From Streptomyces sp. NBC_00663 (lineage in GTDB: Bacteria > Actinomycetota > Actinomycetes > Streptomycetales > Streptomycetaceae): 64,000 nucleotides of DNA. Both the position numbers and the translations under genes were made by a program. Location: the NCBI RefSeq assembly GCF_036226885.1, contig NZ_CP109027.1, forward strand, positions 4,650,001-4,714,000, written 5' to 3'. Below the pieces are notes generated by a model. It searched no databases, had not been told where the DNA came from, and worked only from the letters and a program-made list of their open reading frames with translations. Of this stretch, positions 40,440 to 48,847 are shown one piece after another (within the stretch, counting starts at the first letter, position 1; the number at the start of each line of letters is the position of its first letter).

Positions 40440-41411
40440 TTACAGGCCGCCCTCCGACATTCCATGCACCGCGGGTATGGTCCCCAGCCGGCCCTTCTGG
40501 AAGTCGTCGAACGCCTGCTGGAGTTCCTCACGGGTGTTCATGACGAACGGGCCGTAGTGGGCCATGGGCTCACGGATCGGCTGGCCGCCGAGGATGACGA
40601 CCTCGAGGTCCGGGGTGTGGGAGTCCTGCTTCTCGTCCGCGCGGACCGTCAGGGACGAGCCCGTGCCGAAGACCGCGGTCTGGCCGAGGTGGACGGGGCG
40701 TCGCTCGGCACCCACCGCACCGCGCCCCGCCAGCACGTAGGCAAGGCCGTTGAAGTCCTCACGCCACGGCAGCGTGATCTCCGCGCCCGGCGCCAGCGTC
40801 GCGTGGATCATCGTGATCGGGGTGTGGGTGATACCGGGGCCCTGGTGGCCGTCCAGCTCACCGGCGATGACACGGAGCAGCGCGCCGCCGTCGGGTGTGG
40901 TCAGCAGCTGGACGTTGCCGCCGCGGATGTCCTGGTACCGCGGCGCCATCATCTTGTCCTTGGCCGGGAGGTTCACCCAGAGCTGGAGTCCGTGGAACAG
41001 CCCTCCGGACATGACCAGCGACTCCGGCGGTGCCTCGATGTGCAGGAGGCCCGAGCCGGCGGTCATCCATTGAGTGTCGCCGTTGGTGATGGTGCCGCCC
41101 CCACCCTGGCTGTCCTGGTGGTCGAAGATCCCGTCGATGATGTAGGTGACGGTCTCGAAGCCCCGGTGAGGATGCCAGGGAGTCCCCTTCGGTTCGCCGG
41201 CGCCGTAGTCCACCTCCCCCATCTGATCCATCATGATGAACGGATCCAGATGCCGGTAATTGATCCCGGCGAACGCACGGCGCACCGGGAAGCCCTCACC
41301 CTCGAAGCCGCTGGGTGCGGTCGTCACGGTGAGTACGGGACGGGCCACGGCGTCCGCCGGTGCGGCGACGCGGGGCAGTGTCAGCGGGTTCTCGACGGTC
41401 ACTGCGGGCAT
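40440..41411 (-). CDS. Pirin family protein
   Basis: A 323-residue bicupin. The N-terminal cupin has NYRHLDPFIMMDQMG, then HPHRGFETVTYIIDG with the metal-binding His/Glu set, and HIEAPPE; the C-terminal cupin is degenerate. Pirins are quercetinase-like dioxygenases or redox-responsive transcription co-regulators; the function here is not defined. The gene is single and has an operator-like dyad about 30 bp upstream. Confidence 0.88.
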   Translation of the reverse strand: MPAVTVENPLTLPRVAAPADAVARPVLTVTTAPSGFEGEGFPVRRAFAGINYRHLDPFIMMDQMGEVDYGAGEPKGTPWHPHRGFETVTYIIDGIFDHQDSQGGGGTITNGDTQWMTAGSGLLHIEAPPESLVMSGGLFHGLQLWVNLPAKDKMMAPRYQDIRGGNVQLLTTPDGGALLRVIAGELDGHQGPGITHTPITMIHATLAPGAEITLPWREDFNGLAYVLAGRGAVGAERRPVHLGQTAVFGTGSSLTVRADEKQDSHTPDLEVVILGGQPIREPMAHYGPFVMNTREELQQAFDDFQKGRLGTIPAVHGMSEGGL

Positions 41412-41439
41412 GTCGGTACCTCCTTGGTGCGTCCAGTTT

Positions 41440-41455
41440 AGTTGAGCATTGAACT
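41440..41455. promoter_or_regulatory. Dyad upstream of the pirin gene, MarR-operator-like
   Basis: AGTTGAGCATTGAACT is an imperfect palindrome with TTGA/TTGAA elements like MarR-family operators. It lies 29-44 bp upstream of the pirin start, overlapping the likely promoter. No MarR gene is adjacent. Confidence 0.35.
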
Positions 41456-41477
41456 TCCTGCCACCCCTAACGGCAGA

Positions 41478-41503
41478 AGCCCGGAGGGCATTCCCTCCGG
41501 GCT
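41478..41503 (-). terminator. Terminator of the secreted beta-propeller/Ig-like gene
   Basis: AGCCCGGAGGG and CCCTCCGGGCT, 11-bp stem with a 4-nt loop, just downstream of the stop. Confidence 0.75.
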
Positions 41504-41526
41504 CCGCCGCACGGGTGCGCCCCGTG

Positions 41527-43473
41527 TCAGTTGCTGAAGTACAGGTACTTCCAGGATCCGTACGTCGTCGAGTTCACCGTGTCACCGGACGAGCCGTTGA
41601 CGTACACCGACCGCATCCGCGCCCGGATGCCCGACTCACCGGGTGCCCCGAGGGATATGGCCGACTTGCCGTTCGTGCCGAGCGGGAAGTACTCCGAGTC
41701 CGACGAGTACCAGGTGCCCTGGTAGTAGACCTGGAGGTCGAAGCGCTGCTGACGGCCCGGGTAGTAGGTCATCGTCGTGGTGAGCAGCGGGTCGGTGTTC
41801 TTGTGGAACCAGTAGTACGACGTCGAGCCGATCTTCGCCGTCTTGTAGTGCTTGGAGACGGCGGTGGAGATCTTGACCTTGGCGTAGGCCGTGGACTTGA
41901 CCGTCTTCGGCTTGTAGCGGGCGTCGCCCGAGAAGACCGCGGTGACGGCGGTGTCCCGGGTCATGTCGACCCAGACGGAGAGGTTGCCGTCGGAGTTGAC
42001 CTTGCCGGTCTTGATGAGCTTCTTGCCCTTGTCGCCGCCGAAGGGGTCGGCGTAGATCGACACCGAGCGGTTCTTGTACGTCGTACCCAGGTGCGCCGTG
42101 AACTTGACGTCCTTGCCGTACGAGTACAGCTTGCCGTTGTTGTTCAGGCTGAGCGAGGTCGAGGCGCGGGAGACGTCGACGGAGTCGGAGGCCTTCGCCG
42201 CGGTGTGCTCCGCGTCGCCCGCGTAGGCGACCTTGTACGTGACCTTGCCGCCGGCCGGCGGGGTGTCCGTGAAGGAGTAGGTGCCGTCGGACTTCACCGT
42301 CACGGCGGCCAGCGCCTTGCCGTTGGGGCTCTCCAGGTCGGTGCGGGTGACCGCGAGCTGCGTGCCCGCCGCGAACGGCACGTTCGCCGTGAGCTTGCCC
42401 TTGACCGTGAGCTTCTTGGCGCGGGGCGCGGTCGCGGGCGCGGTGACGGTGAGAGTCGGCACGCTGAGCGCCGGGCCCGTGAACGCCTTCAGGGTGTAGG
42501 TGTTGTCCGAGTTGCCGGCCAGGGCGAACACCCGGGAGGAGTCGGGGGCCCAGGTCACCTCGCCCATGCCGACGGTCCCGGCGTCGAAGCGGCGCACCGG
42601 CGTGGCGGAGCCCGCCTTGTAGACGTTCACGTGGCGGTCGTAGGCCTGGGCGATCAGGCCGGCCGGGGAGACGTCGGAGGACCAGCCGCTCTCGCTGAGG
42701 CCCGCGACCTCGGTGAAGGCGCCGTCGGTGTAGTTCAGCTTCCGGTAGCCGTTCCACAGCACCTGGGAGGCGCCGGGCATGAGGTCGACGTCCAGGGTCC
42801 AGCGATCGCTCTCCGTCCTGGCGACCACCTGCGGGGCGGTGCCGGAGACGTCGAGGAGGTTGATCGCGGCCGCGGCGGTGCTGTCGTGGAGGGCGAGGAG
42901 ACCGGGTGAGGACGGGTCCGCGTCGAGGACGGCCGCGTCGTCGTACGGGGCGACGTCCTGCGGAAACTGTCCGAGGGTCACCGCGGCGGCAGCGTCGGTG
43001 GCGACGGGGTCGATGACGCCCAGGTTGCCGTGGAAGGAGCCGTTCTCGTCCGTCGTCCGGTACGAGAACCACAGGCGTCCGCCCGCGAAGCCGGCCTCGC
43101 GCGGGTCGACTCCGGTGCCGAGGTCGTAGCGGGTCCTGACCTCCAGGGTGGCCGCGTCGAGGGCCACGATCTCGTGGGTCGTGGGCAGGACGGCGTACAG
43201 GGTGAGACCGTCGTCCGAGAGTGCGAGGTCGCTGGGGCGGCCGAAGCCGTCGTTGAGGTCGACCAGGGTGCCGCTGTAGTCGGTGGCCAGGATCCGTCCG
43301 TTGTCCTGGTCCGCCACGAAGACGCGCCGCAGCGCGCCGTCCGCGATCAGGCCGACGGGCTGGGTGAGGACGGCCGACGCGGCCGAGGCGGAACCCGCCG
43401 CGGTGACGCTCAGGGCGACGGAGCCGAAGAGGACCGCGAGTGCCGTCGCGGTGGATGTGCTGCGCATGCGCAC
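41527..43473 (-). CDS. Secreted beta-propeller/Ig-like repeat protein
   Basis: The protein has 648 residues. The GTG at 43473 has GGGGG at 9 nt, while the ATG at 43467 is too far from it; either gives a Sec signal peptide (STATALAVLFGSVALSVTAA, then SASA). Residues about 35-340 form NHL/YVTN-like propeller repeats (VGLIADGALRRVFVADQDNG; DLALSDDGLTLYAVLP). Ig-like domains follow (LTVKGKLTANVPFAAGTQLA; SLNNNGKLYSYGKDVKF), with a C-terminal domain rich in aromatic residues. No catalytic site is seen. It may be a surface or matrix protein. Confidence 0.72.
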   Translation of the reverse strand: MRMRSTSTATALAVLFGSVALSVTAAGSASAASAVLTQPVGLIADGALRRVFVADQDNGRILATDYSGTLVDLNDGFGRPSDLALSDDGLTLYAVLPTTHEIVALDAATLEVRTRYDLGTGVDPREAGFAGGRLWFSYRTTDENGSFHGNLGVIDPVATDAAAAVTLGQFPQDVAPYDDAAVLDADPSSPGLLALHDSTAAAAINLLDVSGTAPQVVARTESDRWTLDVDLMPGASQVLWNGYRKLNYTDGAFTEVAGLSESGWSSDVSPAGLIAQAYDRHVNVYKAGSATPVRRFDAGTVGMGEVTWAPDSSRVFALAGNSDNTYTLKAFTGPALSVPTLTVTAPATAPRAKKLTVKGKLTANVPFAAGTQLAVTRTDLESPNGKALAAVTVKSDGTYSFTDTPPAGGKVTYKVAYAGDAEHTAAKASDSVDVSRASTSLSLNNNGKLYSYGKDVKFTAHLGTTYKNRSVSIYADPFGGDKGKKLIKTGKVNSDGNLSVWVDMTRDTAVTAVFSGDARYKPKTVKSTAYAKVKISTAVSKHYKTAKIGSTSYYWFHKNTDPLLTTTMTYYPGRQQRFDLQVYYQGTWYSSDSEYFPLGTNGKSAISLGAPGESGIRARMRSVYVNGSSGDTVNSTTYGSWKYLYFSN

Positions 43474-43632
43474 AGGTGTGAACCCCCACAAGAGATCCCG
43501 GGGTCGCCGGGAGACTGAGAGCGCCGCGCGGCACCCGGACGCTACGTGGCGTGCGGGGCGCGGCTGCCAAGGGGGAACTCTATGGCATGGCTGTGACAAT
43601 CAGGTGAGGGTTTTCCTGCCGCCGGGCACCGG

Positions 43633-44097
43633 TCAGCCGTACATCCGCCGCATCGCGAACTCGACCATCTGCTCGACCGCCTTGGCGTCGAACACCATCC
43701 GGTGCTCGCCCTCCATGTCGAGGACGAAGCCGTATCCGGTCGGCAGGAGGTCGATCACCTCGGCGCCGGTGATCACGAAGTACTTGGACTCCTTGCCCGC
43801 GTACCGGCGCAGTTCCTTCAGCGAGGTGAACATCGGGATCACCGGCTGCTGGGTGTTGTGGAGGGCGAGGAAGCCGGGGTTGTCGCCGCGTGGGCAGTAC
43901 ACCTTCGACGTGGCGAAGACCTGCTGGAAGTCCTCGGCGGCGAGCTGTCCGGTGGTGAAGGCGCGCACCGCGTCCGCGAGGGACGGCGGGGACGGCTCGG
44001 GGTACAGCGGCGGCTGCTGGCCGTACCCGCCCGGCATCTGCTGCTGTGGCGTGGCGTACTGCTGCTGCGTACCCGCGCTCTGGTCGTAGCCGTACAT
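43633..44097 (-). CDS. SseB-like N-terminal domain protein
   Basis: A 154-residue protein with a Gln/Gly/Pro-rich N-terminal tail (QSAGTQQQYATPQQQMPGGY) and then an SseB-type domain: FLALHNTQQPVIPMFTSLKE, SKYFVITGAEVIDLLPTGYG, FVLDMEGEHRMVFDAKAVEQ. Actinobacterial members are cytoplasmic and often occur near ESX/type VII or housekeeping genes. The function is unknown here. Confidence 0.7.
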   Translation of the reverse strand: MYGYDQSAGTQQQYATPQQQMPGGYGQQPPLYPEPSPPSLADAVRAFTTGQLAAEDFQQVFATSKVYCPRGDNPGFLALHNTQQPVIPMFTSLKELRRYAGKESKYFVITGAEVIDLLPTGYGFVLDMEGEHRMVFDAKAVEQMVEFAMRRMYG

Positions 44098-44229
44098 GGG
44101 CGCAAGCGTACCGAGCGGGCGGGGTCCGGCGGACGGCTATGGGGCAGCCGCGGGTTTCCCGGAAACCGACAGCCACTCGACAGCCGCTGTCCCCTGGGGT
44201 TCGGGGGGCTCCGCTCGTAGCGTCGTCGC

Positions 44230-45030
44230 ATGCGCCGACCTCAGCACGACGAGATCCATGAGCACGTCCATGAGCACGACAGAGGGCTCTCGTACGACCT
44301 CCCCGTCCTCGCCCGCCGCCGGATGATCCGGCTGATGGCGGGGGCGAGCCTGGTGCCGCTGGTCGGCTGCTCCGGGGAACACGATTCCGCCGGCTCGGCG
44401 TGCGCGACCATCCCGGAGGAGACCGCCGGTCCCTACCCCGGCGACGGTTCCAACGGTGTGAACGTCCTCAAGGAGAGCGGGGTCGTGCGCGGCGACATCC
44501 GGAAGAGCTTCGGTGACTCGGCGGGCGGCACCGCCGGGGGCGTGCCGCTGACCGTCACCCTCACCGTCGTGGACGCGGACTCCGGCTGCGGTACGCCGAA
44601 GAAGGGGGCCGCCGTGTATCTGTGGCACTGCGACCGTGAGGGCCGCTACTCCCTCTATACGGAGGGGGTCACGGACGAGAACTATCTGCGGGGTGTGCAG
44701 GAGACCGACGAGAAGGGCCAGGTCACCTTCACCAGCGTCTTCCCCGGCTGCTACCCGGGCCGCTGGCCGCACATCCACTTCGAGGTCTACGGGGGCCTCG
44801 CGGACGCGACCGCCGCGACCGACATCACCAGCACCTCGCAGCTGGCCTTCCCGAAGGACGTCTGCGACACGGTGTACGCCACCGAGGGCTACGCGGCGAG
44901 CGTGCGCAATCTCGCCAGCCTCTCCCTGGAGAGCGACAGCATCTTCCGTGACGGGTACGACCGGCAGCTCGCGTCGGTGAAGGGCGGTGTGGGCGCGGGA
45001 TACACCGCCACTCTCACCCTTCCGGTGTGA
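44230..45030 (+). CDS. Lipoprotein-like intradiol dioxygenase family protein
   Basis: A 266-residue protein with a His-rich N-terminus (HDEIHEHVHEHD) before a signal segment with twin Arg and a lipobox-like LVGC (LARRRMIRLMAGASLVPLVG then Cys). The intradiol core has TIPEETAGPYPGDGS, VYLWHCDREGRYSLY, NYLRGVQETDEKGQVTF and FPGCYPGRWPHIHFEVY (Tyr, His, His iron ligands). It is a distant paralogue of the gene at 34114. Extracellular aromatic ring cleavage is inferred from the family. No clear SD is seen, so the start is uncertain. Confidence 0.78.
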   Translation: MRRPQHDEIHEHVHEHDRGLSYDLPVLARRRMIRLMAGASLVPLVGCSGEHDSAGSACATIPEETAGPYPGDGSNGVNVLKESGVVRGDIRKSFGDSAGGTAGGVPLTVTLTVVDADSGCGTPKKGAAVYLWHCDREGRYSLYTEGVTDENYLRGVQETDEKGQVTFTSVFPGCYPGRWPHIHFEVYGGLADATAATDITSTSQLAFPKDVCDTVYATEGYAASVRNLASLSLESDSIFRDGYDRQLASVKGGVGAGYTATLTLPV

Positions 45031-45066
45031 ACCGTCACAGATGGCCGGATCGGGGTTGCGACTTAT

Positions 45067-45108
45067 TACCGACGGGTAGCATCATCGTATCGAAGCTACT
45101 TGTCGGTA
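45067..45108. promoter_or_regulatory. Two TACC-N4-GGTA palindromes upstream of the acyl-CoA dehydrogenase
   Basis: TACCGACGGGTA (45067-45078) is a perfect TACC-N4-GGTA dyad; TACTTGTCGGTA (45097-45108) is a second copy with one mismatch, starting 30 bp later. They lie 56-97 bp upstream of the start codon and look like a TetR-type fatty-acid-catabolism operator. Confidence 0.5.
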
Positions 45109-45163
45109 CGTGAACTAGCGCGAGGATCCAGTGCCTCGCCCGTCTCTCCAGGGAGCCGTCGCC

Positions 45164-46990
45164 ATGGGGCACTACAAGTCGAATCTCCGCGACATCGAGT
45201 TCAACCTCTTCGAGGTGCTCGGCCGCGACAAGCTGTACGGCACGGGTCCCTTCGAGGAGATGGACGTCGAGACCGCGAAGAGCATCCTCGACGAGCTGAC
45301 CCGGCTCGCGGAGAACGAGCTGGCGGAGTCCTTCGCGGACGCCGACCGCAACCCGCCGGTCTTCGACCCGGAGACCAACACCGCGCCGGTCCCCGCGTCC
45401 TTCAAGAAGAGCTACAAGGCCTTCATGGACTCCGAGTACTGGCGTCTGGGCCTGCCCGAGGGCATCGGCGGCACGGTCGCCCCGCCCTCGCTGATCTGGT
45501 CGTACGCGGAGCTGATCCTCGGCGCCAACCCGGCCGTGTGGATGTACTCCTCCGGCCCGGCGTTCGCCGGGATCCTCTACGACGAGGGCAACGACGTACA
45601 GAAGAAGATCGCCCAGATCGCCGTGGAGCGGACCTGGGGTTCGACCATGGTGCTCACCGAGCCTGACGCCGGTTCGGACGTCGGCGCCGGCCGCACCAAG
45701 GCCGTGCAGCAGGAGGACGGCTCCTGGCACATCGAGGGCGTCAAGCGCTTCATCACCTCCGGTGAGCACGACATGGAGGAGAACATCCTTCACTACGTGC
45801 TCGCGCGTCCCGAGGGTGCCGGTCCGGGCACCAAGGGCCTGTCCCTCTTCCTCGTCCCGAAGTACCTCTTCGACTTCGAGACCGGCGAGCTGGGCGAGCG
45901 CAACGGCGTCTACGCCACCAACGTCGAGCACAAGATGGGCCTGAAGGCCTCCAACACCTGCGAGATGACCTTCGGCGACCAGCACCCCGCCAAGGGCTGG
46001 CTGATCGGCGACAAGCACGACGGCATCCGCCAGATGTTCCGGATCATCGAGTTCGCCCGCATGATGGTCGGCACGAAGGCCATCTCGACGCTGTCGACCG
46101 GCTACCTGAACGCGCTGGAGTACGCCAAGGAGCGCGTCCAGGGTTCCGACCTCGCCGCCTTCGGTGACAAGGCCGCGCCCAAGGTCACCATCACGCACCA
46201 CCCGGACGTGCGCCGCTCGCTGATGACGCAGAAGGCGTACGCGGAGGGCATGCGCGCGCTCGTCCTCTACACCGCCTCGATCCAGGACGCGATCGCCGTC
46301 AAGGAGGCCGCGGGCGAGGACACCAAGGCCGAGCACGCGCTGAACGACCTGCTGCTGCCGATCGTGAAGGGCTACGGCTCCGAGAAGGGCTACGAGCAGC
46401 TCGCCCAGTCGCTTCAGACCTTCGGCGGCTCCGGCTTCCTCCAGGAGTACCCGATCGAGCAGTACATCCGGGACGCCAAGATCGACACCCTGTACGAGGG
46501 CACGACCGCGATCCAGGGCCAGGACTTCTTCTTCCGGAAGATTGTCCGCAACCAGGGCGCGGCCCTGAACAGCCTCGCCGAGGACATCAAGAAGTTCCTG
46601 GCGCTCGGCACCGGCGGCGAGGAGCTCTCCGCCGCCCGTGAGCACCTCGCCAAGGCCGCCGTCGAGCTGGAGGCCATCGTCGGCCTGATGCTGACCGACC
46701 TCGCGGCCACCGAGCAGGACGTCAAGAACATCTACAAGGTCGGCCTCAACACGACCCGGCTGCTGCTCGCCTCCGGTGACGTGGTCGTCGGCTACCTGCT
46801 CCTCAAGGGCGCCGCGGTCGCGGCCGAGAAGCTGGAGACCGCCTCCGCGAAGGACAAGGCCTTCTACACAGGCAAGATCGCGGCGGCGAAGTTCTTCGCG
46901 GCCAACGTCCTGCCGGGTGTCACGGGTGCACGCAAGCTCGCCCAGGGCGTCGAGCTCGACCTGATGGAACTGGACGAGGCCGCGTTCTAG
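45164..46990 (+). CDS. Acyl-CoA dehydrogenase (large, FadE-type)
   Basis: A 608-residue flavoenzyme for the first step of beta-oxidation. The ATG at 45164 has AGGGAG at 8 nt. Features are an N-terminal extension (LRDIEFNLFEVLGRDKLYG), the FAD/substrate region TMVLTEPDAGSDVGAGRTKA, GVKRFITSGEHDM, FGGSGFLQEYPIEQYIRDAK and the catalytic-Glu block IDTLYEGTTAIQGQDFFFRK, then a C-terminal helical extension. The size is that of the FadE5-like subgroup with broad or long-chain substrates. The upstream TACC-N4-GGTA dyads suggest control by a fatty-acid-responsive repressor. Confidence 0.9.
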   Translation: MGHYKSNLRDIEFNLFEVLGRDKLYGTGPFEEMDVETAKSILDELTRLAENELAESFADADRNPPVFDPETNTAPVPASFKKSYKAFMDSEYWRLGLPEGIGGTVAPPSLIWSYAELILGANPAVWMYSSGPAFAGILYDEGNDVQKKIAQIAVERTWGSTMVLTEPDAGSDVGAGRTKAVQQEDGSWHIEGVKRFITSGEHDMEENILHYVLARPEGAGPGTKGLSLFLVPKYLFDFETGELGERNGVYATNVEHKMGLKASNTCEMTFGDQHPAKGWLIGDKHDGIRQMFRIIEFARMMVGTKAISTLSTGYLNALEYAKERVQGSDLAAFGDKAAPKVTITHHPDVRRSLMTQKAYAEGMRALVLYTASIQDAIAVKEAAGEDTKAEHALNDLLLPIVKGYGSEKGYEQLAQSLQTFGGSGFLQEYPIEQYIRDAKIDTLYEGTTAIQGQDFFFRKIVRNQGAALNSLAEDIKKFLALGTGGEELSAAREHLAKAAVELEAIVGLMLTDLAATEQDVKNIYKVGLNTTRLLLASGDVVVGYLLLKGAAVAAEKLETASAKDKAFYTGKIAAAKFFAANVLPGVTGARKLAQGVELDLMELDEAAF

Positions 46991-47012
46991 GACACATCAG
47001 CACAGCTCTCCC

Positions 47013-47046
47013 GAGGGCCCGCTTCCATCGCCGGGAGCGGGCCCTC
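47013..47046 (+). terminator. Terminator of the acyl-CoA dehydrogenase gene
   Basis: GAGGGCCCGCTTCC pairs with GGGAGCGGGCCCTC (14 bp, one T-G pair, 6-nt loop) right after the stop. Confidence 0.75.
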
Positions 47047-47089
47047 GTACGTCGTCTAGGTGAACCTCTTCGTCGTTAAGGTGAACCCC

Positions 47090-48385
47090 ATGAGCGAACC
47101 CCCCCGCTTCGACCGCGGCCACACCGACGACCTCATGTCCTTCCTGGCGGCCAGCCCCTCGCCGTACCACGCCGTGGCGAACGCCGCCGAGCGGCTGGAG
47201 AAGGCAGGGTTCAGGCAGGTCGCCGAGACGGACGCCTGGGAGGGGACGAGCGGCGGCAAGTACGTGCTGCGCGGTGGCGCGATCGTGGCCTGGTACGTCC
47301 CCGAGGGCGCCGAGGCGCACACGCCGTTCCGCGTCGTCGGCGCGCACACCGACTCCCCCAACCTGCGGGTCAAGCCGCTGCCCGACGCCGGGGCGCACGG
47401 CTGGCGGCAGGTGGCGGTGGAGATCTACGGCGGACCGCTGCTGAACTCCTGGCTCGACCGTGACCTGGGCCTGGCGGGCCGGCTGACCCTGCGGGACGGT
47501 TCGACGCGGCTGGTGAACGTGGGCCGGCCGCTGCTGCGGGTCCCGCAGCTCGCCATCCACCTGGACCGCTCGGTGTCGGCGGAGGGTCTCAAGCTCGACA
47601 AGCAGCGGCATCTACAGCCCATCTGGGGGCTCGGCGACGACGTCCGCGAGGGCGATCTGATCGCGTTCCTGGAGGAGGAGGAAGGGCTCGGCGCGGGCGA
47701 GGTGACCGGCTGGGACCTGATGGTCCACTCCGTCGAACCGCCCGCCTACCTGGGCCGTGACCAGGAGCTGGTGGCCGGTCCGCGCATGGACAACCTGCTG
47801 TCCGTGCACGCCGGGGTGGCCGCGCTGACCGCGGTCGCGGCCGGCCCGGACCTCGGCTACATCCCCGTACTCGCCGCCTTCGACCACGAGGAGAACGGCT
47901 CGCAGTCCGACACCGGTGCGGACGGGCCGCTGCTCGGCAGCGTGCTGGAGCGTTCGGTGTTCGCGCGCGGAGGGTCGTACGAGGACCGGGCCAGAGCGTT
48001 CGCGGGCACCATCTGCCTTTCCTCCGACACGGGCCACGCGGTCCACCCCAACTACGCCGAGCGCCACGACCCCACGCACCATCCGCGCGTCAACGGCGGC
48101 CCGATCCTCAAGGTCAACGTCAACAACCGGTACGCGACGGACGGTTCGGGGCGCGCGGTGTTCGCCGCCGCCTGTGAGAAGGCGGACGTGCCGTTCCAGT
48201 CCTTCGTCTCCAACAACTCCATGCCGTGCGGCACGACCATCGGCCCGATCACCGCGGCCCGGCACGGCATCAAGACGGTCGACATCGGGGTGGCCATCCT
48301 GTCGATGCACAGCGCGCGCGAGCTGTGCGGCGCGGACGACCCGCATCTGCTGGCCAACGCGCTGGTGGCGTTTCTGGAGGGATAG
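47090..48385 (+). CDS. apeB: M18 family metalloaminopeptidase
   Basis: A 431-residue dodecameric-type aminopeptidase that removes N-terminal acidic or other residues from peptides in the cytosol. It has VVGAHTDSPNLRVKP (metal His/Asp), the NSWLDRDLGLAGRL block, AAFDHEENGS (catalytic and metal Glu), GTICLSSDTGHAVHPNY and the C-terminal VDIGVAILSMHSARE (metal His). The ATG at 47090 has AAGGTG at 7 nt; in-frame GTG codons at 47060 and 47081 are less likely. Confidence 0.9.
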   Translation: MSEPPRFDRGHTDDLMSFLAASPSPYHAVANAAERLEKAGFRQVAETDAWEGTSGGKYVLRGGAIVAWYVPEGAEAHTPFRVVGAHTDSPNLRVKPLPDAGAHGWRQVAVEIYGGPLLNSWLDRDLGLAGRLTLRDGSTRLVNVGRPLLRVPQLAIHLDRSVSAEGLKLDKQRHLQPIWGLGDDVREGDLIAFLEEEEGLGAGEVTGWDLMVHSVEPPAYLGRDQELVAGPRMDNLLSVHAGVAALTAVAAGPDLGYIPVLAAFDHEENGSQSDTGADGPLLGSVLERSVFARGGSYEDRARAFAGTICLSSDTGHAVHPNYAERHDPTHHPRVNGGPILKVNVNNRYATDGSGRAVFAAACEKADVPFQSFVSNNSMPCGTTIGPITAARHGIKTVDIGVAILSMHSARELCGADDPHLLANALVAFLEG

Positions 48386-48444
48386 TTTCCGCACGCCTGG
48401 TTACCCGCCCCTGACGGAAACTTCATGCAGGGGAGGCGACACTC

Positions 48445-48672
48445 ATGGGCCTCGGCGGATGCATCATCCTCATCGCCGCGGGAGCCATCCTCACGTTCGC
48501 GACCGACTGGGACATGCAGGGGGTCAACCTCGATCTGGTCGGGATCATCCTGATGATCGTCGGACTGATCGGGGTCAGCACCTTCAGCAGCATCGCGCGG
48601 CGCAGGCGGGTCGTGGTGCCGCCCACCACGCCGGTCATCGACGAAGAGGGGCGTCAGCGCAGGGATTTCTGA
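48445..48672 (+). CDS. Small membrane protein, DUF6458-like
   Basis: A 75-residue protein with two membrane helices (LGGCIILIAAGAILTFATDW and VGIILMIVGLIGVSTFSSIA) separated by the conserved short loop DMQGVNLDLVG, and a basic cytoplasmic tail RRRR. This matches the short actinobacterial DUF6458 family of unknown function. An SD (GGGGAGGCGA) precedes the ATG. Confidence 0.8.
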   Translation: MGLGGCIILIAAGAILTFATDWDMQGVNLDLVGIILMIVGLIGVSTFSSIARRRRVVVPPTTPVIDEEGRQRRDF

Positions 48673-48847
48673 CAGCTCGTCACCAATTGGACTCACAGGA
48701 AATATCCAGACAACCGTGAGCAGTCCGTTACACCGGACTGCTTGTCGGCTTGTATGGGTTTCGTGAAGACTTGTGAGGACTTGGAGGCCCGGGGGGTGAG
48801 TGGTACCGGGCCTCTTCCTCACAAGACTTCGCACCAGGGGGCCCGCC

